The translations under genes and the position numbers were made by a program. Under the pieces are notes generated by a model that was not told the DNA's origin, searched no databases, and saw only the letters and a program-made list of their open reading frames with translations. A DNA stretch of 63,364 bases from Streptomyces turgidiscabies Car8 (GTDB taxonomy: Bacteria; Actinomycetota; Actinomycetes; Streptomycetales; Streptomycetaceae): assembly GCF_000331005.1 (NCBI RefSeq), contig NZ_AEJB01000465.1, forward strand, positions 1-63,364. Direction: 5' to 3'. Positions 1 to 7,951 of this stretch are shown here, piece after piece; the stretch's first letter is position 1, and every line of letters starts with the position of its first letter.

Positions 1-9
1 GCCAAGGGG

Positions 10-35
10 GAGGCCCTCACTTCCTGAAGGGCCTC
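10..35 (-). terminator. Stem-loop terminator after the flavoprotein gene
   Basis: An 8-bp perfect inverted repeat (GAGGCCCT at 10-17, AGGGCCTC at 28-35) with a 10-nt loop lies just beyond the stop codon of the minus-strand gene that ends at 40. It has no T-run, as is usual for Streptomyces terminators. The assignment rests on position and symmetry only. Confidence 0.6.
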
Positions 36-39
36 TGGG

Positions 40-1323
40 TCACGCCTTCGGGGCCACCTTGCTCAGGCCGTTGATGATCCGGTCCATCGCGTCGCCGCCC
101 GTCGGGTCGGTCAGGTTGGCCAGCATCTTCAGGGTGAACTTCATCAACAGGGGGTGGGTCAGGCCGCGTTCGGCCGCGATCTTCATGACCTTCGGGTTGC
201 CGATGAGCTTCACGAAGGCGCGGCCCAGCGTGTAGTAGCCGCCGTAGGTGTCCTTGAGCACGCGCGGGTAGCGCTGGAGCGCGATCTCCCGCTGGGCCGG
301 TGTGGCCCGCGCGTGGGCCTGGACGATGACGTCGGCGGCGATCTGGCCGGATTCCATGGCGTAGGCGATGCCCTCGCCGTTGAAGGGGTTCACCAGGCCG
401 CCGGCGTCGCCGACGAGCAGCAGGCCCTTCGTGTAGTGGGGCTGCCGGTTGAAGGCCATGGGAAGGGCGGCGCCGCGGATCGGGCCGGTCATGTTGTCGG
501 GGGTGTAACCCCAGTCCTCCGGCATCGACGCACACCATGCCTTCAGCACCTCGCGCCAGTCCAGTTCCTTGAAGGAGTCCGAGGTGTTGAGCACGCCGAG
601 GCCCACATTGGACGTGCCGTCGCCCATGCCGAAGATCCAGCCGTAGCCGGGGAGCAGACGGTCCTCGGCGCCTCGCCGGTCCCAGAGTTCCAGCCAGGAC
701 TCCAGGTAGTCGTCCTCGTGGCGCGGAGAGGTGAAGTACGTACGGACCGCGACGCCCATCGGGCGGTCCTCTCGGCGGTGCAGCCCCATCGCCAGGGACA
801 GGCGGGTGGAGTTGCCGTCGGCGGCGACCACCAACGGCGCGTGGAAGGTGACCTGGCGCTTGTCCTCACCGAGTTTCGCGTGCACGCCGGTGATACGGCC
901 GGTGCGGTCGTCGGTGATCGGGGCGCCGACGTTGCAGCGTTCGTACAGACGCGCGCCCGCCTTCTGGGCCTGGCGGGCGAGCTGTTCGTCGAAGTCGTCG
1001 CGCTTGCGGACGAGGCCGTAGTCCGGGAAGGAGGCGAGTTCCGGCCAGTCGAGCTGGAGGCGGACACCGCCGCCGATGATGCGGAGGCCCTTGTTCCGCA
1101 GCCAGCCGGCCTCCTCGGAGATGTCGATGCCCATCGCGACGAGCTGCTTGGTCGCCCGCGGCGTGAGGCCGTCGCCGCACACCTTCTCGCGCGGGAAGCT
1201 GGTCTTCTCCAGCAGCAGTACGTCGAGTCCGGCCTTCGCCAGGTAGTACGCGGTCGTGGAACCGGCTGGTCCGGCCCCGACGACGATCACATCGGCGGTG
1301 TTTTCGGAGAGGGGCTCGGTCAC
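40..1323 (-). CDS. Geranylgeranyl reductase family FAD-dependent oxidoreductase
   Basis: This 427-aa flavoprotein probably reduces isoprenoid double bonds, either on geranylgeranyl groups or, like mycobacterial MenJ, on the menaquinone side chain. The N-terminal Rossmann motif GAGPAG (residues 16-21) is followed by the family signature PREKVCGDGLTPRA around residue 45. The second FAD motif, GDAGGLVNPFNGEGI, lies near residue 305. The start is a GTG at 1321-1323. Nearby menG supports a quinone role: Streptomyces menaquinones are partly hydrogenated, which needs such an enzyme. That substrate is inferred; the family assignment is firm. Confidence 0.88.
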   Translation of the reverse strand: MTEPLSENTADVIVVGAGPAGSTTAYYLAKAGLDVLLLEKTSFPREKVCGDGLTPRATKQLVAMGIDISEEAGWLRNKGLRIIGGGVRLQLDWPELASFPDYGLVRKRDDFDEQLARQAQKAGARLYERCNVGAPITDDRTGRITGVHAKLGEDKRQVTFHAPLVVAADGNSTRLSLAMGLHRREDRPMGVAVRTYFTSPRHEDDYLESWLELWDRRGAEDRLLPGYGWIFGMGDGTSNVGLGVLNTSDSFKELDWREVLKAWCASMPEDWGYTPDNMTGPIRGAALPMAFNRQPHYTKGLLLVGDAGGLVNPFNGEGIAYAMESGQIAADVIVQAHARATPAQREIALQRYPRVLKDTYGGYYTLGRAFVKLIGNPKVMKIAAERGLTHPLLMKFTLKMLANLTDPTGGDAMDRIINGLSKVAPKA

Positions 1324-1422
1324 GACGGGTTCTCCCCAAGACTCTCAAATCTGCGTGCCGACCGGCACTGGACATGGGCAGTCTATTCAGCAGTACTGAT
1401 CACCCGGCTGAAGGGCTGCCCC

Positions 1423-1929
1423 GTGAACCGAGCGCTCCCCGTAGTACGCCTCCGTGTTCCCACCGACGAGGACGCCTTCGCGTGGCACCGGGTCTTCGAC
1501 GACCCCGACGTCATGGAGTTCCACGGGGGCAGGTCGGCGGAACTCTCCGTCTACGAGGAACTCACCGCCCGCCAGCGCCGCCACGACGCCGAGTACGGGT
1601 TCTGCCTGTGGACCATGCTCGACGAGTCGGACCAGGTCATCGGCTTCACGGGCGCCCAGCCGTGGCCGCAGGACTGGGGCCCCAAGGGGGAGATCGAGAT
1701 CGGCTGGCGGCTGGGACGGGCCTACTGGGGGCAGGGGTACGCGACCGCTGCGGCCGGGTTGACGCTGGACAGGGTGCGCTCGGCGGGCGTGCCCAGCGTG
1801 GTCGCGATGGTCCTCTCCCGAAACGAGCGGTCCATCGCGGTCACCCGACGGCTGGGCATGCGGCTCACAGACGTCTTCACGACGCCGACGCTGGAGCAGG
1901 AGGGGCACTGCTACCGGCTGGATCTGTGA
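1423..1929 (+). CDS. GNAT family N-acetyltransferase (RimJ/RimL type)
   Basis: The 168-aa protein has the GNAT fold. An N-terminal LRVPTDEDAFAWHRVFDDPDV segment typical of RimJ/RimL relatives leads to the acetyl-CoA loop region GWRLGRAYWGQGYATAA (about residues 98-114) and a C-terminal VLSRNERSIAVTRRLGMR segment. The GTG at 1423 is chosen because everything upstream in this frame is antisense to the flavoprotein gene. It is divergent from that gene with a 99-bp gap. The substrate (a ribosomal protein, antibiotic or small amine) cannot be predicted. Confidence 0.85.
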   Translation: MNRALPVVRLRVPTDEDAFAWHRVFDDPDVMEFHGGRSAELSVYEELTARQRRHDAEYGFCLWTMLDESDQVIGFTGAQPWPQDWGPKGEIEIGWRLGRAYWGQGYATAAAGLTLDRVRSAGVPSVVAMVLSRNERSIAVTRRLGMRLTDVFTTPTLEQEGHCYRLDL

Positions 1930-2035
1930 CCGTCGACGGCTACAGAGGGTAGTAATTCGGCGCCGGAAATCACTTACCGCTTCCGGACGGTACGCGGCCG
2001 GGGTTACCCTGCCCGTACCGCTGGGGGTGAGGTCT

Positions 2036-2374
2036 GTGCGCAGAACACCCGACAAACCCGACGTGCGTGTGCCGAAGCTCGTCGGCCTGATGGCCATGGA
2101 CGCGCGCGAGAAAGCCAGGGCTCACGGGGTGCTGCTCGCCGCCCCCGACCGGCCGGAATTCCATCTCACCCTCGTCGACTACGTCGTACGGCAGTATCCG
2201 CCGCCGGGTGTCGAGATACCGCGCGGTGCCCTCGTCACCGTGTGGTTCGACTTCGAGGAGGGCGAGGGCGGCGGTGGCGCGGGGGTGCGTGAGCCACGGG
2301 TGCCGAAGCCGCCCAGGGGCGGACTGGAGCGTGAACTCGACCGTCCCGGGGACGCGTTCGAGGCGATCGGGTGA
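2036..2374 (+). CDS. Small PASTA-domain protein
   Basis: This 112-aa protein contains a single PASTA-like unit (VRVPKLVGLMAMDAREKARA, then a strand-rich segment ending VEIPRGALVTVWF) and a Gly/Pro-rich tail. PASTA domains usually bind peptidoglycan or beta-lactams in kinases and PBPs. Here there is no signal peptide or membrane segment, so a cytoplasmic role is possible. I prefer the GTG at 2036, with the GGGGGTGAGG ribosome-binding site just upstream, over the GTG at 2027, which lies inside that site. It converges on menG with an 81-bp gap. Confidence 0.75.
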   Translation: MRRTPDKPDVRVPKLVGLMAMDAREKARAHGVLLAAPDRPEFHLTLVDYVVRQYPPPGVEIPRGALVTVWFDFEEGEGGGGAGVREPRVPKPPRGGLERELDRPGDAFEAIG

Positions 2375-2455
2375 CCGGGAGGGCGAGCACAGAGGGAGCA
2401 GCGACGGCTACGCCCTCTCCACCGGCTTCGGCTGCTTCGGCTTGGGCTGCTTCGG

Positions 2456-3151
2456 TTACGGCTGCTTGAAGCCGCGGTGCAGGGCCACTACCCCACCTGT
2501 GAGGTTGCGCCAGGCGGTCTTCGACCAGCCCGCGTCGCGCAGCAGTTCGGCCAGGGCCGGCTGGTCGGGCCAGGCACGGATGGACTCGGCGAGGTAGACG
2601 TACGCGTCGGGGTTCGAGGAGACCGCGCGGGCGACCGGGGGCAGGGCGCGCATCAGGTACTCCGTGTACACCGTGCGGAAGGGCGCCCAGGTCGGGTGCG
2701 AGAACTCGCAGATCACGACCCGTCCGCCGGGGCGCGTGACCCTGTACAGCTCGCGCAGCGCCGCGCCGGTGTCCTGGACGTTGCGCAGTCCGAAGGAGAT
2801 CGTCACCGCGTCGAAGGTGTCGTCCTTGAACGGCAGCTTGGTGGCGTCTCCCGCCGTGAAGGGCAGCCAGGGGTTGTTCCGCTTGCCGACCCTGAGCATG
2901 CCGAGGGAGAAGTCACAGGGGACGACGTACGCGCCCGTGCGGGCGAAGGGCAGGGAGGACGTGGCCGTACCGGCGGCCAGGTCGAGGATCTTCTGCGCCG
3001 GGCGGGCGTCGACCGCCTTCGCTACCTCCTTGCGCCACACGCGGTCCTGGCCGAGCGAGAGCACGTCGTTCGTGAGGTCGTACCGTTCCGCCACGTCGTC
3101 GAACATCGAGGCGACTTCGTGCGGCTGCTTGTTCAGGGATGCGCGGGTCAC
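2456..3151 (-). CDS. menG: Demethylmenaquinone methyltransferase MenG (UbiE family)
   Basis: The 231-aa class I SAM methyltransferase catalyses the last step of menaquinone synthesis, C-methylation of demethylmenaquinone. It has the UbiE opening VASMFDDVAERYDLTNDVLS, motif I ILDLAAGTA (residues 55-63), the family signature FGLRNVQD and GGRVVICEFSHP. The GTG at 3149-3151 gives the normal family length; the in-frame upstream extension is low-complexity Pro/Gly sequence. With mqnC and mqnA in the same window it belongs to the futalosine-route menaquinone set. Confidence 0.95.
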   Translation of the reverse strand: MTRASLNKQPHEVASMFDDVAERYDLTNDVLSLGQDRVWRKEVAKAVDARPAQKILDLAAGTATSSLPFARTGAYVVPCDFSLGMLRVGKRNNPWLPFTAGDATKLPFKDDTFDAVTISFGLRNVQDTGAALRELYRVTRPGGRVVICEFSHPTWAPFRTVYTEYLMRALPPVARAVSSNPDAYVYLAESIRAWPDQPALAELLRDAGWSKTAWRNLTGGVVALHRGFKQP

Positions 3152-3296
3152 GTGCCCATTGTGGCAGTACGCAGGCCACGGCCTCCCGGCGGCACGGGTG
3201 CGGGGCGGGGGCGATCCGGGGCCGGGTGGGATGGGGTGGGGTGGCCCAGGCGTACCTGACGCGCCCGGCCCGTCACCCACCAGTCGGTCGGCCGAC

Positions 3297-3316
3297 CGGG
3301 CGGGCGGGCGGGCGGG
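3297..3316. repeat. Five tandem CGGG units
   Basis: Five perfect copies of CGGG lie in the 184-bp gap between menG and the acyltransferase gene. This is a simple repeat liable to slippage, with no visible function. Nothing else was recognised in this gap. Confidence 0.7.
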
Positions 3317-3335
3317 CAGCAGGTTTGCCGGGCGC

Positions 3336-4715
3336 CTACGGCAGCAGTTTCGGTTTCTTCTTGGCGGCGACGTCCTCCACCCAGCCGCACAGCAGGATGA
3401 ACACGACGATCAGGATCCAGCCGACGCCGAACATGAACCACTGGCTCTCCAGCGGCAGGTACTTCTCGAAGGCAGGGACGTTCCAGAACTGGTCGATCAG
3501 CGGGACGGCCAGGATCAGGGCGATCTCGTGCCAGAGGTAGAGCGTGACGGCGCGCGCGTTGAAGATCGTCACGATGCGATCGAGCCGCCTGTAGCGGGTG
3601 AGCCACGCGAAGTCGATCTCGAAATGCGCCTTCGCGTACATCAGCAGCGTCACGAAGCCCGCCGACCAGAACGCCTGCGCGAGCGGGATGCCGTCGAGGT
3701 CGTAGGAGCCCGTCTCGGCCTGGTGGGTGAAGGCGTACCAACCGCCGAACCCGATGGCGGCCAGGGAGAGCAGGACCACCAGCGCCGGCTTGAGCCGTTG
3801 CAGGACGCCCTCGCGGTGCGCGAAACCGAGCACCCAGCAGAAGAGGAAGGTGGCCAGGTCTGTGGCGCCGTCGCCGAAGCGGTTGTCCGGGGGCTCCCAG
3901 AGGTAGTGGAACACCACGATCGGGGCCAGGGAGAGGAGCAGTACGGCCACGGGAGCCACGCGGAACGTGCGGAGCAGCAGCGGGGACAGCAGGACGAACC
4001 AGAGGTACGTACGCAGGTACCAGAGGATCTCCCAGGCCTGCTGGCCCCAGGCGTTGCCCGGCGGATCACCGAGCGGCACGACCCAGAAGACGATCTGCCA
4101 GCCCGGCATCCAGTCGTGGACCATCATCGCCACGACCACGAAGAAACCCCAGAACCAGAAGGGGGGCAGGAGCCGGCGGACCCGGCTCCTGATCACCTTG
4201 AGAGCGGGGCGCTCCAGGGACTTCGCCATCAGCGTGCCGGCGAGGGCGAACATGATCCCCATGGACGGGAACACCATGCCGGCCCAGGCCCAGCCGAAGG
4301 TGTGGTACGCGACGACCCGGACGAGGGCGACAGCGCGCAGCGTGTCGAAGTAACGGTCGCGGCCCGCCGGTTTCCTCGCCGTCGGCGGGAGTTCGGTCTC
4401 CTTGGTGTCGTGGGTGGTTTGGGTGTCGTGCGTGATCTGGGCCGCGTGGGTGGTCCGGGTGTCGTGGGTGGCGGCGTCCGGCTCTTCCACGTACTCCGGC
4501 AGATACTCGGGTGAGTATTCGGGGGCGTACTCCAGCTCGTACTCCTGCTGCCCGTAGGCGACTTGGCCCTGGTCGACGTACTGCCGGGGGTGCGGCTGCC
4601 GGGTGGGATACGGCTGCTGCCCGTACCCGTGGCCGTAGTTGGTGTTCATGTTGGTGTCGCCGTAGCCGTAGTTGCTGTCGTGGCCGTAGCCCTGCTGATC
4701 CGTCCCCCAGCTCAT
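3336..4715 (-). CDS. Membrane acyltransferase family 3 (OafA/IcaC-like)
   Basis: The 459-aa protein has a hydrophilic 115-residue N-terminus rich in Tyr, Gly and repeated HDT units. A polytopic acyltransferase-3 domain follows. It opens with RDRYFDTLRAVALVRVVAYH, whose final His matches the family's catalytic His, and has about ten membrane segments, with LYLWHEIAL near the end. The family O-acetylates or O-succinylates exported polysaccharides. The start ATG at 4713-4715 overlaps the stop of the upstream fused deacetylase/glycosyltransferase gene (TGATG), so the two are translationally coupled. By analogy with IcaC, it probably modifies or helps export that polymer. Confidence 0.85.
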   Translation of the reverse strand: MSWGTDQQGYGHDSNYGYGDTNMNTNYGHGYGQQPYPTRQPHPRQYVDQGQVAYGQQEYELEYAPEYSPEYLPEYVEEPDAATHDTRTTHAAQITHDTQTTHDTKETELPPTARKPAGRDRYFDTLRAVALVRVVAYHTFGWAWAGMVFPSMGIMFALAGTLMAKSLERPALKVIRSRVRRLLPPFWFWGFFVVVAMMVHDWMPGWQIVFWVVPLGDPPGNAWGQQAWEILWYLRTYLWFVLLSPLLLRTFRVAPVAVLLLSLAPIVVFHYLWEPPDNRFGDGATDLATFLFCWVLGFAHREGVLQRLKPALVVLLSLAAIGFGGWYAFTHQAETGSYDLDGIPLAQAFWSAGFVTLLMYAKAHFEIDFAWLTRYRRLDRIVTIFNARAVTLYLWHEIALILAVPLIDQFWNVPAFEKYLPLESQWFMFGVGWILIVVFILLCGWVEDVAAKKKPKLLP

Positions 4716-7159
4716 CAGCTCGCCCCCGCCGGGGTGCCGACCTCGCCCGTGCGCTTCAGTTTCTGCCAGCGCAGGCGGCCGCCGGTGAGGGCGGTGATGC
4801 AGGAGTGGATGAGGACGAGGTACATCATCTGGCGGTACGCCAGTTGCTGCAGCGGCATCATCAGCAGGTACCGGTACTGCTCCCGGTCCAAGCGGAACGC
4901 GTAGGCCGCGCAGACGAGTTGGATGCCCAGGACCGCCAGCCAGGCCAGGATCGCCGCCTGGAAGTCGACGAAGATCATCGAGTAGACCGTGAAGACGTCG
5001 ATCAGCGGGGCGAAGACCGGCGTGATGATCTGGAAGATGACCACCAGAGGCATGCCCACGCGGCCGAAGCGGCCCGACGGGCCCTTGTCCGTAAGGGACT
5101 TGCGGTGCTTCCAGAGGGCCTGCATCGTGCCGTACGACCAGCGGTAGCGCTGGCTCCACAGTTGCTTCAGCGAACCGGGCGCCTCCGTCCAGGCCTTGGC
5201 GTGCTCCTGGTAGACGACCCGCCAGCCCGCGCGGTGCATCGCGATGGTGATGTCGGTGTCCTCGGCTAGCGTGTCCTCGCTCATGCCACCGACTTCGAGG
5301 ACCGCGTCGCGGCGGAACGCGCCGATCGCGCCGGGGATGGTGGGCATGCAGCGCATCAGGTCGTACATGCGGCGGTCGAGGTTGAAGCCCATCACGTACT
5401 CGATGTGCTGCCAGGCGCCGATGATCGTGTTGCGGTTGCCGACCTTGGCGTTGCCCGCGACCGCGCCCACCTCGGGGTCGGCGAAGGGCTGTACGAGCTG
5501 GTGCACGGCGTCCGGTTCGAAGACGGTGTCGCCGTCCATCATCACGACGATGTCGTAACTGGCGCTGCGTACACCGTTGTTGAGGGCGGCGGGCTTGCCC
5601 GCGTTCTCCTGGCGGATGACCCGGACGTTCGTCATACCGAAGGAGAGGGCCGCGTCGCGGGCGATCTGGGACGTGTTGTCGTCCGAGCCGTCGTCGACGA
5701 CGATGATCTCGATCGGGTGGGTGCTCTTCGCCAGCGACTCAAGGGTGTTGGCGATGCACTCCTTCTCGTTGTACGCGGGCACGATCACGGTGACCGGACG
5801 GGTGACCGTCGGCCCCCAGCTGAACTTTCCGCCCCGGCCGCGTTTGCGGTTGCGTTGCCGGTAGTGGCGGCGGGCGAGGATCAGCATCATCCCGAATCGG
5901 CCCATGACGGCGAAGCCGACGACCGCGAGGCCGGTCGCCAACCCCGGTACGGCCCATTCGGCGACCGCCACGGCCGCGATGAGGGCCTTGCCCTCGTAGA
6001 GGGTCGCGCCGGTGGCGGTGCGGTGGGCGGCCTGAAGACTCGACGTCCCGCCGCCTCCCGGGCCGTTGCCCGTCTGTCCGTTACCCGTCTGCCCGTTGCC
6101 CTGTTGGCCGTTGCCGAGTTGACCGTTGCCTTGTTGGCCGGTCGGCGCGCCGCCGGACTGCTGGCCGTCGGCGGTGCCCGGGGCACCCGTAGCCGTGCCC
6201 GAACCCGGGCCTGCGGTGGCGCCCGTACCTGTCCCCGTACTCGTCCCCGTGCCGGTGGCCGTCCGCCGGGCGCTCGAGGCCTGCTGCTGGATCGCGCCGC
6301 TGATGGTGGTGAAGGTGTAGCCGGCGGCCTTCATCTTCTTGATGTACGTCGGCAGCGCCTTGATCGTCTGCGAGCGCTCGCCGCCGGCGTCGTGGAAGAG
6401 CACCGAGGCGCCCTTGCCGTCCTCCGGCGTGGCCCACTTGACGATCTTCGAGACGCCGGGCCGCTTCCAGTCGTCGCTGTCGGTGTCGACGAAGACGCTG
6501 GTGTAGCCCTCCTCGCCGAGCTTCTTGTAGACGGGCCAGCTGTAGTTGTCGATGGCGTCCGCCTCCGACGAGTACGGCGCCCGGAACAGCGTCGTCGTGA
6601 TGCCGGCCGCGCCCGCCAGCGCGAGCTGCGTCTGCTGCATCTCACGGTTGACGCGGGCGTCGCTCTGGTAGGAGAGGTCGACGTGCGTGAAGGTGTGGAT
6701 GCCGATCTCGTTGCCCTGGTCGACCGCCGTCTGCACGATGCTCGGGTAGCGCGACACCATCGACCCGACGACGAAGAACGTGCCGGGGACGTCGTACTCC
6801 TCGAGGATCTTCAGGACCTGGGGCGTCCAGGTGGGGTTGGGACCGTCGTCGAAGGTGAGCGCGATGGTCTTCTCCGGCACGGACCGGATCACGGCCTGCC
6901 CGTTGCGGAAGCTGAGGATCGGTCCGCCGTTTATGACCTTGTCGGGGACGTCGTTCGAGCTGGCCCCGGTGCGTACGCGCTGGTCGCCGCCGACCTCCGC
7001 GCGCAGATAGCCGTCGAGCAGCATCACGCTGGTCAGTGCGAGCAGGAGCAGCAGGGCGAGGATGACTCGCGGTTTCTGCAGCGCCGCGGCCTTGCCGGCG
7101 GCCCGCTGCACCTTCGAGGGGGCGCGCCTGCGGCCGCGCGAGGTGGTCGTCGTAGTCAT
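4715..7159 (-). CDS. Fused polysaccharide deacetylase and family 2 glycosyltransferase
   Basis: This 814-aa bifunctional membrane protein has a TM anchor (residues 31-50) and a NodB-type deacetylase domain with TFDDGP (102-107) and metal-binding HTFTH (155-159). A Thr/Gly then GNGQ-rich linker (297-370) and two TM helices follow. The processive GT2 domain has PAYNE (461-465), DDGSDDNT (489-496), DGD (542-544), EDTD (633-636) and the QRYRW motif (670-674), before C-terminal TM helices. Such fusions make partly deacetylated beta-1,6-GlcNAc-type polymers; I recall Streptomyces MatB having this layout. The domain call is firm; the polymer identity is inferred. Confidence 0.92.
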   Translation of the reverse strand: MTTTTTSRGRRRAPSKVQRAAGKAAALQKPRVILALLLLLALTSVMLLDGYLRAEVGGDQRVRTGASSNDVPDKVINGGPILSFRNGQAVIRSVPEKTIALTFDDGPNPTWTPQVLKILEEYDVPGTFFVVGSMVSRYPSIVQTAVDQGNEIGIHTFTHVDLSYQSDARVNREMQQTQLALAGAAGITTTLFRAPYSSEADAIDNYSWPVYKKLGEEGYTSVFVDTDSDDWKRPGVSKIVKWATPEDGKGASVLFHDAGGERSQTIKALPTYIKKMKAAGYTFTTISGAIQQQASSARRTATGTGTSTGTGTGATAGPGSGTATGAPGTADGQQSGGAPTGQQGNGQLGNGQQGNGQTGNGQTGNGPGGGGTSSLQAAHRTATGATLYEGKALIAAVAVAEWAVPGLATGLAVVGFAVMGRFGMMLILARRHYRQRNRKRGRGGKFSWGPTVTRPVTVIVPAYNEKECIANTLESLAKSTHPIEIIVVDDGSDDNTSQIARDAALSFGMTNVRVIRQENAGKPAALNNGVRSASYDIVVMMDGDTVFEPDAVHQLVQPFADPEVGAVAGNAKVGNRNTIIGAWQHIEYVMGFNLDRRMYDLMRCMPTIPGAIGAFRRDAVLEVGGMSEDTLAEDTDITIAMHRAGWRVVYQEHAKAWTEAPGSLKQLWSQRYRWSYGTMQALWKHRKSLTDKGPSGRFGRVGMPLVVIFQIITPVFAPLIDVFTVYSMIFVDFQAAILAWLAVLGIQLVCAAYAFRLDREQYRYLLMMPLQQLAYRQMMYLVLIHSCITALTGGRLRWQKLKRTGEVGTPAGAS

Positions 7160-7177
7160 GTGGTGGCTGCGTTCCGG

Positions 7178-7633
7178 TCAGTTGGCGTCCGCGGAGGCGG
7201 ACGCGGAGGCGGACGCGGTCGGTGTCGAAGCGGGCGGCTCGCCCGTGGCGATGCCCGCCGGCGGAGTGCCGGAGGGCTTGGCGGGCGGGGTGGCGCCGCC
7301 GGTGGGCGCGCCCGACGGGACCGCCCCGAAGCCGCCCTGCGGCTGCTGGTTGCTGCCCGGCCCCTGATTGCCGCCGGGGCCGCCGCCCCCGAAGGGCAGC
7401 AGCGAGGACGGAGTGAGCGACGTGCCCCAGCCCATGAAGGCCATGCCGAGCACGACGGCATACCCAAGACAGACGACACCGACGAAGGTGCCGAACCGGC
7501 GGAGCAGTTTCGCCCGGCGGCCGGAGTTGTCCACGAACACGGGTCCGTCCGCGGACCCCTCGGACCCCTTGCCGCTCTTACGGCGACGGCCGCGGCCGGC
7601 GGCACGGTTTTCGATGGCAGGCTCGGAATGCAT
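7178..7633 (-). CDS. Small bitopic membrane protein, first gene of the polysaccharide operon
   Basis: The 151-aa protein has a basic cytoplasmic N-terminus, one membrane segment (FGTFVGVVCLGYAVVLGMAF, about residues 47-66) and an extracytoplasmic Pro/Gly/Ser tail ending in SASASASADAN. The last part is encoded by a 6-bp tandem repeat. It lies 18 bp upstream of the deacetylase/glycosyltransferase gene on the same strand, so all three genes form one operon. It could be an accessory subunit comparable in position to PgaD/IcaD, but I see no sequence homology that proves this. Confidence 0.7.
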   Translation of the reverse strand: MHSEPAIENRAAGRGRRRKSGKGSEGSADGPVFVDNSGRRAKLLRRFGTFVGVVCLGYAVVLGMAFMGWGTSLTPSSLLPFGGGGPGGNQGPGSNQQPQGGFGAVPSGAPTGGATPPAKPSGTPPAGIATGEPPASTPTASASASASADAN

Positions 7634-7675
7634 TCCCCGGACATTAGGAGGGCTTCATGTGACTGAAACTCTGGT

Positions 7676-7688
7676 TCTCATGTGAGAC
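7676..7688. promoter_or_regulatory. Palindromic operator candidate, site 1
   Basis: TCTCATGTGAGAC is a near-perfect inverted repeat (TCTCA-TG-TGAGA), 43 bp upstream of the operon's first start codon. It is also half of a wider inverted repeat, TTCTCATG (7675-7682) with CATGAGAA (7692-7699). A nearly identical second site lies at 7860-7872. The regulator is unknown. Confidence 0.5.
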
Positions 7689-7859
7689 GCCCATGAGAAA
7701 CTCCTTAACCTGTGCATCCTCTGAGAGATTCCCCGGAAGCCTGCGCAACCCACCCTCGATGGAAAGGAGTCGATTGTCCTGCTTGCTTGCCCCAATCACA
7801 CCGTTCACGGTGCGCTGTCCATGAACTCTCTGTGGGTCGACCGTCCTCATGAAGGACAG

Positions 7860-7872
7860 TCTCGTGTGAGAC
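7860..7872. promoter_or_regulatory. Palindromic operator candidate, site 2
   Basis: TCTCGTGTGAGAC differs from site 1 by one base and keeps the inverted TCTC/GAGA arms. It lies 80 bp upstream of the GH18-like lipoprotein gene. A further small inverted repeat, GTCCT-N5-AGGAC at 7843-7857, is adjacent. Two matching sites in one divergent promoter region suggest that one regulator controls both transcripts. Confidence 0.5.
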
Positions 7873-7951
7873 CTTTCCACTCCGGATCCACTTCGGAAAC
7901 ACACTTTGTTTCCATCCTGGGACAGACATCACGAGAGCGGGTGCATGCGCG

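Noticed and set aside
154..1422. Long plus-strand frame that runs into the GNAT gene
   Set aside because: It is antisense to the flavoprotein gene, has no domain of its own and only becomes protein-like after 1423.
4716..5159. Upstream extension of the acyltransferase frame
   Set aside because: It lies wholly within the glycosyltransferase coding region in another frame; ATG 4713-4715 with the TGATG overlap is the sensible start.
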